DNA of 64,000 nt from Fusobacterium ulcerans ATCC 49185 (lineage in GTDB: Bacteria; Fusobacteriota; Fusobacteriia; Fusobacteriales; Fusobacteriaceae), in the NCBI RefSeq assembly GCF_900683735.1, contig NZ_LR215979.1, positions 310,001 to 374,000 of the forward strand. Reading direction: 5' to 3'. The notes under the pieces are model-generated. The model saw nothing but the letters and a program-made list of their open reading frames with translations. It had not been told where the DNA came from and did not search any database. The position numbers were made by a program, and so were the translations under genes. Below, one piece after another: positions 7,822 through 15,378 of the stretch; the first letter of the stretch is position 1, and every line of letters begins with the position of its first letter.

Positions 7822-9192
7822 TTATGCTACTCCAATCATTATTGCTGCAAGAACCATAATAGTTGATACAGCTATAAAATATTTTAAAGAGAATTTTATA
7901 TGATCTTTAAGTTCCACTCCTGCAAGGCCAATTGCTAAAAATGTTGTTGGGATACATGGTGAAATAACTACTCCTACATTTTCTCCAATAAGCATAGCAA
8001 GACCTACTTTTATAGGACTTCCACCTAGTGCTTTTACTACTTCTCCAACTACTGGTAGTAACGAATAGTAATACAGATCTGGACTTAATATAATTCCTAT
8101 TGCAGATCCTAAAGCTCCAAATACACGTCCAATTTGAGGAAGGAAAACATTAGGAAGGTTGTCTAAAACAACATTGGCAAGAGCAATTGTCATACCAGTT
8201 TCTTTAAAAATACCCAAGAAAATACCAGCTGCTAAGAATGTAGCTGCAGTTCCTACAGCAGTAGGAGCATGAGCTTGAACTCTTTCGTTTTGAATTTTTA
8301 ATCCTTTGTAATTAATTACCAAGGCTATAGCTGTGGCAATTAAAAATACTAGATAACTAGGTATTTTTGAATTTACTATCATAATTATTATAATTACAGC
8401 AGTTAAAAGTAAATTTAAAGGTAAAAGTTTAGGACGTTTTAAATCAGTTATTTCTTGTGAAATAACAGGTTCTTCAGTAACTGCTTTATCAAAATAGTCT
8501 GCTCCATATTCTTTTATTAATCTTTTTTTATCTTGAATTCCAAAAAGTACTCCTAATCCTATTCCAAGAAACATTCCTAAAATTTCTATTGGAAGAATCA
8601 TTTTCCAAAGTTCTTGAGGAGTAACAGGAATTCCAAGATTTGTAATTGTTGTAGCAGTACGAATTATAGTTCCACCCCAAGGAACCATATTCCATGAACC
8701 AGTAACAATTCCAATAACAGTAAGCATTCCTAAAATATTAAGTTTTAATTTTTTAAATATTGGAAGCATTGCTGGAATAGTTATTAAATAAGTAGTGGCA
8801 GTAGCACCATCTAACTGTGAAACTAAAGCAATTAATGCAGTTGTAAGATATATCATTACAGGACTTTTACCAGCAATTTTAACAAGGCCTTTTACAATAG
8901 GATCAAACATACCCGCATCACTCATTATTCCAAAATAAATAATTGAAAAGATAAAAAGAGTAGCATTACTCATTGTCGTTTTTACTCCACCAGAGCACCA
9001 GTCAACCATGGTATTAAGTTGAACGCCAAGGGGGATTGCTTCCCCACCTGGACCAGTAAAAGTTCCAGTTAAAATTAGAATTACAGCAGAAATGATAGGC
9101 AAACACACAAAGGCAACAATAGGTGATACTTTATTTTTTAACAACAAATACATCATTGAACATATAAGCAACAATGCTACAAAAACAACCAT
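7822..9192 (-). CDS. CitMHS-family metal-citrate-type/organic-acid transporter
   Basis: A 456-residue membrane protein with about 11-12 hydrophobic segments. Family-specific stretches are SQLDGATATTYLI (about residues 125-137) and GSWNMVPWGGTIIR (about 165-178), which match CitMHS carriers that import tricarboxylates, often as metal complexes, with protons or sodium. It is the first gene of the catabolic operon, behind AAGGAGG and a strong promoter/palindrome arrangement, so uptake is controlled with the pathway. The CoA-transferase and HMG-CoA-lyase-like enzyme downstream suggest a branched hydroxy di- or tricarboxylate rather than plain citrate, as no citrate lyase genes are nearby. Substrate is an inference. 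Confidence 0.88.
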   Translation of the reverse strand: MVVFVALLLICSMMYLLLKNKVSPIVAFVCLPIISAVILILTGTFTGPGGEAIPLGVQLNTMVDWCSGGVKTTMSNATLFIFSIIYFGIMSDAGMFDPIVKGLVKIAGKSPVMIYLTTALIALVSQLDGATATTYLITIPAMLPIFKKLKLNILGMLTVIGIVTGSWNMVPWGGTIIRTATTITNLGIPVTPQELWKMILPIEILGMFLGIGLGVLFGIQDKKRLIKEYGADYFDKAVTEEPVISQEITDLKRPKLLPLNLLLTAVIIIIMIVNSKIPSYLVFLIATAIALVINYKGLKIQNERVQAHAPTAVGTAATFLAAGIFLGIFKETGMTIALANVVLDNLPNVFLPQIGRVFGALGSAIGIILSPDLYYYSLLPVVGEVVKALGGSPIKVGLAMLIGENVGVVISPCIPTTFLAIGLAGVELKDHIKFSLKYFIAVSTIMVLAAIMIGVA

Positions 9193-9229
9193 ATGATATC
9201 CTCCTTAATAAATTTATTCCCCTACATTT

Positions 9230-9241
9230 CTTGTCGACAAG
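9230..9241. promoter_or_regulatory. Palindromic operator, probable GntR/FadR-type site
   Basis: CTTGTCGACAAG is a perfect 12-bp palindrome lying about 6-17 bases downstream of the predicted transcription start of the organic-acid operon. Many FadR-subfamily GntR regulators bind sites of the TTGT-NN-ACAA type. A regulator of that class is encoded next to the operon end, so repression by roadblock is likely. Confidence 0.65.
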
Positions 9242-9253
9242 TTTTATAATCAG

Positions 9254-9283
9254 ATTATAAACATAAAAAAATAAAAAAGTCAA
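9254..9283 (-). promoter_or_regulatory. Sigma-70-type promoter of the organic-acid operon
   Basis: On the minus strand TTGACT (9278-9283) and TATAAT (9254-9259) are separated by 18 bases. This is the closest match to consensus seen in this intergenic region, and the predicted start near 9247 gives a leader of about 55 bases to the transporter ATG. Confidence 0.75.
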
Positions 9284-9398
9284 CAAAAATTTAGAATGAA
9301 TTGATTTAATAATGTAAAAATAGTCTAAAATTCGGTCTATAAAAATTAAAAAATAATATCAAATATTTTTTTATGAAAAATAGAGAAGTGTATAATTA

Positions 9399-9424
9399 TA
9401 GTATTTTTATCGTTAAAAATACTA
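9399..9424. repeat. 11-bp perfect inverted repeat
   Basis: TAGTATTTTTA and its exact complement TAAAAATACTA flank TCGT, upstream of the organic-acid operon promoter and downstream of the comM terminator. It lacks a T tract, so a protein-binding site or DNA cruciform is possible; AT richness makes chance symmetry also possible. Confidence 0.35.
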
Positions 9425-9445
9425 TTTTATATGAAAGGGATAATA

Positions 9446-9486
9446 AAAAAAATCGTAAATAATTATTTAAAATTACTTACGATTTT
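9446..9486 (-). terminator. Terminator after comM/yifB
   Basis: Minus-strand AAAATCGTAAGTAATT pairs with AATTATTTACGATTTT (one G-U pair), followed by a run of T. It lies 12 bases past the stop codon of the yifB-type gene. Confidence 0.85.
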
Positions 9487-9498
9487 GAAATGTGAAAT

Positions 9499-10998
9499 TT
9501 ATTTTTTTCTAAAGGAAACTGCTTCCATTAAATGATATTTTTTTATGTCTTTACAACCTTCTAGATCAGCAATGGTTCTTGCTACTTTCAGAATTTTATC
9601 ATAACCTCTTGCAGATATTTCCATTATTCTCATAGCATTTTTAAAATATTCTTTGTCTTCATCTGCAATCTTACAATATTTTTTTATTTCTTTTTGTCCC
9701 AGATTTCCATTTAAAAGATCACTATTATATCTTTTTCTTTGAATTTCTCGAGCTTTCATCACTCTTTCTTTTATAGTATTTGAATTTTCTGCTTCAGCTG
9801 AATTCATTAGTTCATCTTCTGACAGTCTTCTCATTTCAATATGAATATCAATCCTATCCATGATAGGACCAGAAAGTTTTTTCATATATTTATTTACTTC
9901 ATGTTGAGTACAGGTGCATGAAGCACCTTCATAATAATTCCCACAAAAACATGGATTACTTGTAGCAAGAAGCTGAAATTTACTTAAAAATTCAACTCTG
10001 TATTGAGCTCTTGTAATGGAAACTAAACCATCTTCCAAAGGCTGCCTTAAACTTTCTAAAACACTTCTTGGAAATTCTGCAAGTTCATCTAGTAGTAAGA
10101 CACCATTAGATGCCAAACTTATTTCACCAGGTTTTATTCTTTTTCCTCCACCTATAATTGAAGTAAGTGAACTTGTGTGATGAGGAGAACGAAAAGGTCT
10201 TTGATTAATTATTGGTTTTTTACTGTTAAGCTCACCAGCAACACTGTATATTTTTGTAGATTCAATTATTTCTTCTTCACTCATTGATGGGAGAATAGTT
10301 ATCATTCTTTTAGCAAGCATAGATTTTCCAGAACCAGGACTTCCTATTAATATTATATTGTGTCCACCAGCAGCAGCAATTTCTAATCCTCTTTTTCCTA
10401 GTGCTTGCCCCTTTACTTCTGAGAAATCTATACTATAATCTTTTTCTTCAAGGAATGGTTTTATATTTAAAGATTTAATTTGACCTTTAGAAATAAAATC
10501 AGCAACTTCTCTCAAGGTTGAAACAGGGACAATATCTATCCCTTTGATAAGAGAAGCTTCCTGTACATTATCCTCTGGAATAACTACACCTTTGTATCCT
10601 TTTTCTTTTACCAGAATCATTGTATTTATTATTCCTTTTACTCCTCTGATTTTTCCATCTAGAGAAAGTTCTCCTAGAAAAAGATAATTATCTAATGTAG
10701 AATTTCTATCTCTTACAAATCCCATAGCTACCATTATACCAACAGCTATAGGAAGATCAAATTGAGCTCCTTCTTTTTTTATTCCAGCTGGGGAAAGATT
10801 TACTATTATTTTTTTAGGTTCCATTTTGAAATCACTATTTTTTAATGCAGTTCTTACTCTATCTTTACTTTCTGAGATGGCAGTGTCTCCTAAACCTACT
10901 ATTGAAAAAAATGGAAGTCCACTGCTGATATCTACTTCAGCTTCTACTAAAAAAGGTTCTACTCCTAAATAACTGGAACTTAAAACTCTTATATTCAT
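9499..10998 (-). CDS. comM: YifB/ComM family Mg-chelatase-like AAA+ ATPase
   Basis: A 499-residue protein with an N-terminal Lon-protease-like (ChlI) domain, a central AAA+ Mg-chelatase domain with Walker A GSPGSGKSMLAKR (about residues 218-230) and Walker B VLLLDELAEF (about 299-308), and a C-terminal Mg_chelatase_C region. The loop with CFCGNYYEGASCTCTQHE carries the usual cysteines. ComM homologues are hexameric helicases that promote branch migration of incoming DNA during natural transformation. Length matches the family. The start ATG 10998 has GGAG 11 bases upstream, slightly far. It is separated from the por operon by a terminator and is probably transcribed alone. Confidence 0.93.
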   Translation of the reverse strand: MNIRVLSSSYLGVEPFLVEAEVDISSGLPFFSIVGLGDTAISESKDRVRTALKNSDFKMEPKKIIVNLSPAGIKKEGAQFDLPIAVGIMVAMGFVRDRNSTLDNYLFLGELSLDGKIRGVKGIINTMILVKEKGYKGVVIPEDNVQEASLIKGIDIVPVSTLREVADFISKGQIKSLNIKPFLEEKDYSIDFSEVKGQALGKRGLEIAAAGGHNIILIGSPGSGKSMLAKRMITILPSMSEEEIIESTKIYSVAGELNSKKPIINQRPFRSPHHTSSLTSIIGGGKRIKPGEISLASNGVLLLDELAEFPRSVLESLRQPLEDGLVSITRAQYRVEFLSKFQLLATSNPCFCGNYYEGASCTCTQHEVNKYMKKLSGPIMDRIDIHIEMRRLSEDELMNSAEAENSNTIKERVMKAREIQRKRYNSDLLNGNLGQKEIKKYCKIADEDKEYFKNAMRIMEISARGYDKILKVARTIADLEGCKDIKKYHLMEAVSFRKK

Positions 10999-11029
10999 AA
11001 ATTAAGGTGCTCCTCTGACAATTTTTTTA

Positions 11030-11063
11030 TACAAAAAATGAGTGGGACATTAAGTCCCACTTT
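11030..11063 (-). terminator. Terminator of the por operon
   Basis: AGTGGGAC (11041-11048) and GTCCCACT (11054-11061) form an 8-bp GC-rich stem with a five-base loop. On the minus strand it is followed within two bases by TTTTTT. It lies between porB and the comM gene. Confidence 0.88.
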
Positions 11064-11084
11064 TACATTAAATTTTATAGGTAA

Positions 11085-12023
11085 TTAAAGTTCCTCTCCA
11101 CATCTTTTAAGAAGTCTTTCCCATTTCAAATCCACATCTTTTTGGATTCTATCTATGATATGTCTGTTTTGTGGTTTAAATAGATGCTTGAATCTTCCTT
11201 GTTTTTTCAAGAATTCTTCTACAGGCAGTTTTACTTTTGGTCTGTAGCTTAATTTCCATTCTCCATCTATTACTTCAAATAGTGGCCAGTAGCAAGTTTC
11301 TACTGCCAGTTTACACATTTCCATCAGGTCTTCACCTTCATATCTCCATCCTCTTGGGCATGGTGCTAATATGTTTAGGAATGCTGCTCCCTCTGTATAG
11401 ATTGCTTTTTCTGCTTTCTCATGAAGGTCTTTGAAGTTTCCTATAAATGTTGTTTGAGCAACATATGCCACATTGTGGGCTGATATTACATCTGTAAGAT
11501 CTTTTCTTCCCTGTGGTTTTCCTGCGCTTTCTTTTCCTATTGGAGTTGTAGTTGTATCTGCTCCTATAGGTGTTGCTGATGATCTTTGGATACCTGTATT
11601 CATATATGCTTCATTGTCATAACATACATAAACCATATCATGTCCTCTTTCCATTGCTCCTGAAAGTGATTGGAATCCTATATCATAAGTTCCTCCATCT
11701 CCTCCAAAAGCTATGAATTTATATGATTCATCTATTTTTCCTTTTTTCTTTAATACTTTGTATGCTGTCTGGGCTCCACTTATTGTTGCTGCTGCATTTT
11801 CAAATGCTGAGTGAATAAATGAATCTTTCCATGCTGTATATGGATAAAGGAAAGTTGATACTTCAAGACAGCTTGTTGCACTGCATATTACTGCCTCATC
11901 TTCCTCTTTTAATGCTCTTAATACTCCTCTTACTGCTACTGGTGCTCCACACCCTGCACACATTCTGTGTCCTCCAGTAAGTCTTTCAGGTTTTTCCATT
12001 TCTTTTTTGAAATTATATGCCAT
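11085..12023 (-). CDS. porB: Pyruvate:ferredoxin oxidoreductase, beta subunit
   Basis: A 312-residue TPP-binding subunit of the four-subunit pyruvate synthase type. Cysteines for the proximal [4Fe-4S] cluster are visible in RMCAGCG (Cys22, Cys25), around residues 47-52 and in LAPCPRGW. The TPP motif is GGDGGTYDIGFQS followed by YDNEAYMNTGIQ, characteristic of PorB and different from the KOR-type beta subunit at 2809-3564. The enzyme converts pyruvate and CoA to acetyl-CoA, CO2 and reduced ferredoxin, central in anaerobic amino-acid and sugar fermentation. It is the last gene of porCDAB and precedes a strong terminator. It is complete and typical. Confidence 0.93.
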   Translation of the reverse strand: MAYNFKKEMEKPERLTGGHRMCAGCGAPVAVRGVLRALKEEDEAVICSATSCLEVSTFLYPYTAWKDSFIHSAFENAAATISGAQTAYKVLKKKGKIDESYKFIAFGGDGGTYDIGFQSLSGAMERGHDMVYVCYDNEAYMNTGIQRSSATPIGADTTTTPIGKESAGKPQGRKDLTDVISAHNVAYVAQTTFIGNFKDLHEKAEKAIYTEGAAFLNILAPCPRGWRYEGEDLMEMCKLAVETCYWPLFEVIDGEWKLSYRPKVKLPVEEFLKKQGRFKHLFKPQNRHIIDRIQKDVDLKWERLLKRCGEEL

Positions 12024-12035
12024 ATTCCTTTCCTC

Positions 12036-13214
12036 CTACCCTCTTACACCAAAATGTCTATATGTATCTTTTACTTCTTGATCTTTCTCTGCCAATAGAG
12101 TATTAAAGATCTCTTTTATATGATTTACAGTTATATCTCTTCCTCCAAGTCCATATACATAGTTGATCATTTTTGGTCTTGGGCTGCAGTCATAAAGAGC
12201 TGATCTTACCTCTGCAAATACTGGTCCTCCAGCTGCTGAGAATCCTTCGCATTTATCCATTACTGCTACCATTTTTACATTTTTAAGCGCTTGTGCTATT
12301 TCTTCCATTGGGAATGGTCTGAATACTCTGATTTTTAGAAGTCCAACTTTTTTACCTTCTTTTCTCATTTCTTCTATAGCTGCTTTAGCTGTTCCAGCAG
12401 TTGAGTTGATAACCACTATTGCAACTTCTGCATCATCTAATTTATATTCTTCAAACAGTCCATATTTTCTTCCAGTAAGTTTTTCATATTCTGCTGCTAC
12501 TTCAAGAATTACTTTTTTAGCATTCATCATAGCATGAGCTTGGCTTACTTTATGTTCCATATAGTAAGAAACAATATCATATGGTCCTACTGCTGTAGGT
12601 CTTTTAGCATTTAGAAGATAATCTTCTGGGTTGTATTCTCCAACAAAAGCTTTAGCTTTGTCGTCTTCTAATAATTCTATATTTTCAACAGCATGGCTTG
12701 TGATGAATCCATCTTGACATACCATAACAGGAAGTTGAACATCTGGATGTTCTCCTATTCTGTTAGCTTGAAGCATATTGTCATAAGCTTCTTGATTTGT
12801 TTCACTGTATAGCTGAATCCATCCAGCATCTCTTGCACCCATAGAATCACTATGGTCTGCATTGATATTGATAGGTCCTGTAAGAGCTCTGTTAACACAT
12901 GCTAAAGTTACAGGAAGTCTTGCAGAAGCTACAACATAAAGCATTTCCCACATCAATGCAAGTCCGCATGATGAAGTAGCAGTCATAGTTCTAGCTCCTG
13001 CTGCTTGTGATCCCATTGCAGCCGACATAGCGCTGTGCTCTGATTCTACTGGAATAAATTCACTGTCTACTGATCCATCAGCAACATATTGAGAGAAATA
13101 TTGTGGTATCTCTGTTGATGGAGTGATTGGAAAAGCAGGTACTACATCTGGATTTATTTGTCTCATTGCTATTGCAATAGCTTCGTTTCCTGACATTCTT
13201 TCTCTTATACTCAT
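12036..13214 (-). CDS. porA: Pyruvate:ferredoxin oxidoreductase, alpha subunit
   Basis: A 392-residue alpha subunit. Family stretches include GNEAIAIAMRQINPDVVPAF with FPITPSTEIPQYF near the N-terminus, PVESEHSAMSAAMGS, and TATSSCGLALMWEM. The C-terminal part has the domain II/swivel region with DKCEGFSAAGGPVFAEV, typical of PorA. It pairs with PorB to form the active site. The gene starts at ATG 13214 and ends 12 bases before porB. Codon choice (more GC at third positions and a less extreme AT bias) suggests a highly expressed operon compared with the organic-acid operon next door. Confidence 0.93.
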   Translation of the reverse strand: MSIRERMSGNEAIAIAMRQINPDVVPAFPITPSTEIPQYFSQYVADGSVDSEFIPVESEHSAMSAAMGSQAAGARTMTATSSCGLALMWEMLYVVASARLPVTLACVNRALTGPININADHSDSMGARDAGWIQLYSETNQEAYDNMLQANRIGEHPDVQLPVMVCQDGFITSHAVENIELLEDDKAKAFVGEYNPEDYLLNAKRPTAVGPYDIVSYYMEHKVSQAHAMMNAKKVILEVAAEYEKLTGRKYGLFEEYKLDDAEVAIVVINSTAGTAKAAIEEMRKEGKKVGLLKIRVFRPFPMEEIAQALKNVKMVAVMDKCEGFSAAGGPVFAEVRSALYDCSPRPKMINYVYGLGGRDITVNHIKEIFNTLLAEKDQEVKDTYRHFGVRG

Positions 13215-13230
13215 TAATTCTACCTCCGAA

Positions 13231-13533
13231 CTACTCTTTTATCAATTCTATTGCTTTGAATGGACATGCTTTAACACAAATTCCACATCCTTTGCAATGA
13301 TCCATATCAAACTCTAATCTTTTTCCATCTTTTACAGGTATTGCTGAATCTGGGCAGCAAGGAACACATAGAAGACAGTCAATACATTTATCTCTCAAAA
13401 GAACTGGTTTCATTGATCTCCAGTCCCCTGTTCTGAAGTGCTGAGCACTTCCAGCTTCATAAACTACTCCACCAGGAGTTATATCTCTCCAGCTAATATC
13501 TTCAGTAATTGGTACACCAGCTTTATTTTTCAT
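13231..13533 (-). CDS. porD: Pyruvate:ferredoxin oxidoreductase, delta (ferredoxin) subunit
   Basis: A 100-residue subunit with two [4Fe-4S] motifs, CIDCLLCVPCCP and CKGCGICVKACP, in its C-terminal two thirds. The N-terminal part with WRSMKPVL is typical of PorD. It relays electrons from the TPP site to external ferredoxin. Its ATG overlaps the porC stop by one base (TAATG), showing tight coupling. Order porC-porD-porA-porB is the usual four-subunit arrangement. Confidence 0.94.
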   Translation of the reverse strand: MKNKAGVPITEDISWRDITPGGVVYEAGSAQHFRTGDWRSMKPVLLRDKCIDCLLCVPCCPDSAIPVKDGKRLEFDMDHCKGCGICVKACPFKAIELIKE

Positions 13534-14108
13534 TATTCTTTCACCTCATTCATAGAACGTACTAATGCAGCCATATTTCCTTTTAGTACTTCTGGTTTAC
13601 TTGCAAATTTGTGCGCAAAAGAGTTTTCCATTGCTTCTAGGAAAGCTTTTTCTTCCATAACTCCACTTACTTTTACAACTGCTCCAAGCATAGGAGTGTT
13701 AGGGAAGTTTTTCCCAAGAGTTTCCTCAGAAATAGTTCTTGCATCACAAGTACATACTCTTCCTTTGTATCCTTTTAAAAGAGATTTAAATTCAGAAGCA
13801 GGCTTAGAACTATTGATAATAATAGCTCCATCCTCTTTAAGACCTTTAGTAACATCTACACTTTCAATAAGAGTTTCATCAACAACAACTACAAAATCAG
13901 GTTCATAGATATTAGAGTGAACAGTAACTCTATCTTTAGAGATACGATTGTAAGCGGTAATAGGAGCTCCCATTCTCTCAGGTCCATACTCTGGGAACCC
14001 TTGAACGAACATTCCACCACTGAATGCTGCATCTGCCAAAAGTAAAGAAGCTGTTTTGGCTCCTTGTCCACCTCTTCCATGCCATCTTATTTCAAAAATT
14101 TCTTTCAT
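13533..14108 (-). CDS. porC: Pyruvate:ferredoxin oxidoreductase, gamma subunit
   Basis: A 191-residue gamma subunit beginning with the family signature WHGRGGQGAKTAS (about residues 9-21), followed by FPEYGPERMGAPITAYNR (about 39-56), which is diagnostic for PorC rather than KorC. The gamma subunit is the CoA-binding domain of the complex. It is the first gene of the operon, so the promoter lies in the 550-base region upstream, where an extended -10 element and a pair of direct repeats are seen. The presence of both this enzyme and the KOR-type enzyme means the cell can oxidise at least two classes of 2-oxoacid. Confidence 0.93.
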   Translation of the reverse strand: MKEIFEIRWHGRGGQGAKTASLLLADAAFSGGMFVQGFPEYGPERMGAPITAYNRISKDRVTVHSNIYEPDFVVVVDETLIESVDVTKGLKEDGAIIINSSKPASEFKSLLKGYKGRVCTCDARTISEETLGKNFPNTPMLGAVVKVSGVMEEKAFLEAMENSFAHKFASKPEVLKGNMAALVRSMNEVKE

Positions 14109-14181
14109 AGATTACCTTCCCTTCCTAAAATTTTTTAAAAAAGAGAAAGACTAAAATTGTCCTTCTCTATAATATTTATTG

Positions 14182-14234
14182 CATGTTCAAATTTAACCAT
14201 TTTAAACATGTTCATATAAAAATATTATATACCA
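14182..14234 (-). promoter_or_regulatory. Putative por promoter with direct repeats
   Basis: On the minus strand TGGTATATAAT (14224-14234) has an extended -10 form (TGnTATATA) without a clear -35. Just downstream of it the octamer CATGTTCA (plus-strand reading) occurs twice, at 14182 and 14208, 26 bases apart. Regulator binding downstream of the start site is plausible but unproven. Confidence 0.4.
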
Positions 14235-14383
14235 TTTTCAAGCTAAATGCTATATTTTTTTGACAGATAATTTCAAAAAAATACTTATTTTTTTGAAAAA
14301 AAGAAATTAGATATATTTAATAAATAATTAAAAAACTTTCTGTTTTGGAAAAGTATCTCAAAATAGAAAGAAATTTTAAGTTA

Positions 14384-14567
14384 TTATTTATTACATAAAC
14401 ATATGTGCTCCAAGTTCAATATGAGTAAGGGGATCCAAGCCACTAAGAATACCATAAAATATGGAAGTATCATTGTAATAACACTTCCTAATCTCATATT
14501 TTCTTCAATTTTAGGATATTTAGCCATAAATCCAACTATGATTAGAATAGAAACTTTAATTCTATAA
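14384..14567 (-). pseudogene. Remnant of an AbgT-family transporter, C-terminal end
   Basis: A minus-strand frame of about 60 codons ends at a stop at 14384-14386. It reads FMAKYPKIEENMRLGSVITM followed by ILPYFMVFLVAWIPLLIL, which has the shape of the C-terminus of AbgT (p-aminobenzoyl-glutamate) transporters: an aKYdpkaG-like loop, then the G-xx-I-xx-MLPY helix ending in W-xxLL. No start codon with a ribosome site and none of the other ten or so membrane segments are present upstream, where a stop appears in frame. I infer the residue of a deleted gene. YfcC-type carriers are a less likely source. The rest of the 14109-14669 interval holds promoters and AT-rich sequence with no other gene. 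Confidence 0.55.
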
Positions 14568-14624
14568 AGTCAATTGGGTATAGTGAAAAAAATATTTTTT
14601 ATATTTAATTTCTATAAGTATTAT

Positions 14625-14632
14625 GGTAAAAT
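14625..14632 (+). promoter_or_regulatory. Putative extended -10 promoter of mntP
   Basis: TGGTAAAAT gives an extended -10 hexamer (TAAAAT at 14627-14632) about 38 bases upstream of the mntP start. A TTTAAT 17 bases further up is a weak -35. I saw no convincing yybP-ykoY manganese riboswitch in the short leader. Confidence 0.35.
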
Positions 14633-14669
14633 AAAAAGGTTATAAAATTTAAAATACGAGGTGTTTGGA

Positions 14670-15227
14670 TTGGGATTTTTTCAGATTTTTTTGATCGGAG
14701 TGGGTCTTTCAATGGATGCTTTTGCCATTTCTTTATGTCAAGGACTTATTATGGGAAAAGTAAAAATAGCAAAAACAGTAAAAATAGCATTTACTTTTGG
14801 AATATTTCAAACAATTATGCCAATAATAGGGTTTTATGTAGGAAGTATTTTTAGTGGAAAAGTTTCTCAATATAGTAATATAATAGCATTTATTATTTTG
14901 GGATATTTAGGCTTTAATATGATAAGAGAAGCTAGAAAAGAGGATAATTGCTGTACAGATGAAGGATGTAGTTCAAAAACTCTTTTAGTATTAGGAGTAG
15001 CTACAAGCATTGATGCATTAGCAATAGGATTTACTTTTTCCTTTTTGAATGATTTTAATATTTGGCTGTCTTCTTCTGAAATTGGGATAATTACTTTTAT
15101 AATTTCAGGTCTAGGAGTAATTTTAGGAACAAAGTTTGGAACTTTGTTGGAAAGTAAAGCTCAATATTTAGGAGGAACTATTCTTATACTTATAGGAATA
15201 AAAAGTTTAGCAGGGAATTTTGCTTAA
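14670..15227 (+). CDS. mntP: Manganese efflux pump MntP
   Basis: A 185-residue membrane protein with six hydrophobic segments in two halves. The paired acidic motifs are GVGLSMDAFAISLCQG in helix 1 and GVATSIDALAIGFTF in helix 4, diagnostic of MntP. It exports Mn2+ from the cytoplasm. The start is taken as TTG 14670, with GAGG 7-8 bases upstream; a GTG at 14661 overlaps that ribosome site. The cysteine-rich central loop (DNCCTDEGCSS) between the halves is a variable hydrophilic linker and may bind metal, which is unusual and worth noting. The gene appears monocistronic. Confidence 0.92.
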   Translation: MGFFQIFLIGVGLSMDAFAISLCQGLIMGKVKIAKTVKIAFTFGIFQTIMPIIGFYVGSIFSGKVSQYSNIIAFIILGYLGFNMIREARKEDNCCTDEGCSSKTLLVLGVATSIDALAIGFTFSFLNDFNIWLSSSEIGIITFIISGLGVILGTKFGTLLESKAQYLGGTILILIGIKSLAGNFA

Positions 15228-15236
15228 TATTTTTAC

Positions 15237-15261
15237 AATATAATATTGTTGATATTATATT
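15237..15261 (+). terminator. Weak AT-only hairpin after mntP
   Basis: AATATAATAT and ATATTATATT form a 10-bp A/T stem around TGTTG shortly after the mntP stop. No clean T tract follows, so termination would be weak. Confidence 0.3.
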
Positions 15262-15291
15262 TCAGTAATATATTTATTTTTTTCTAATAAG

Positions 15292-15300
15292 TGATATAAT
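15292..15300 (+). promoter_or_regulatory. Extended -10 promoter of the CoA-disulfide reductase gene
   Basis: TGATATAAT (TGnTATAAT) ends at 15300, giving a start near 15307 and a leader of about 70 bases. No good -35 is seen, as is usual for extended -10 promoters. Confidence 0.6.
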
Positions 15301-15378
15301 ATCTAATATAGAGACTTATGAACATTTATTTTAAATTATAGATTCATTTAACTTAAATAATTAAGGAGGATGTTAGAT

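Noticed and set aside
14109-14669. Possible manganese riboswitch upstream of mntP.
   Set aside because: I could not find the conserved internal loops of the yybP-ykoY type, and the predicted leader is only about 30-40 bases.
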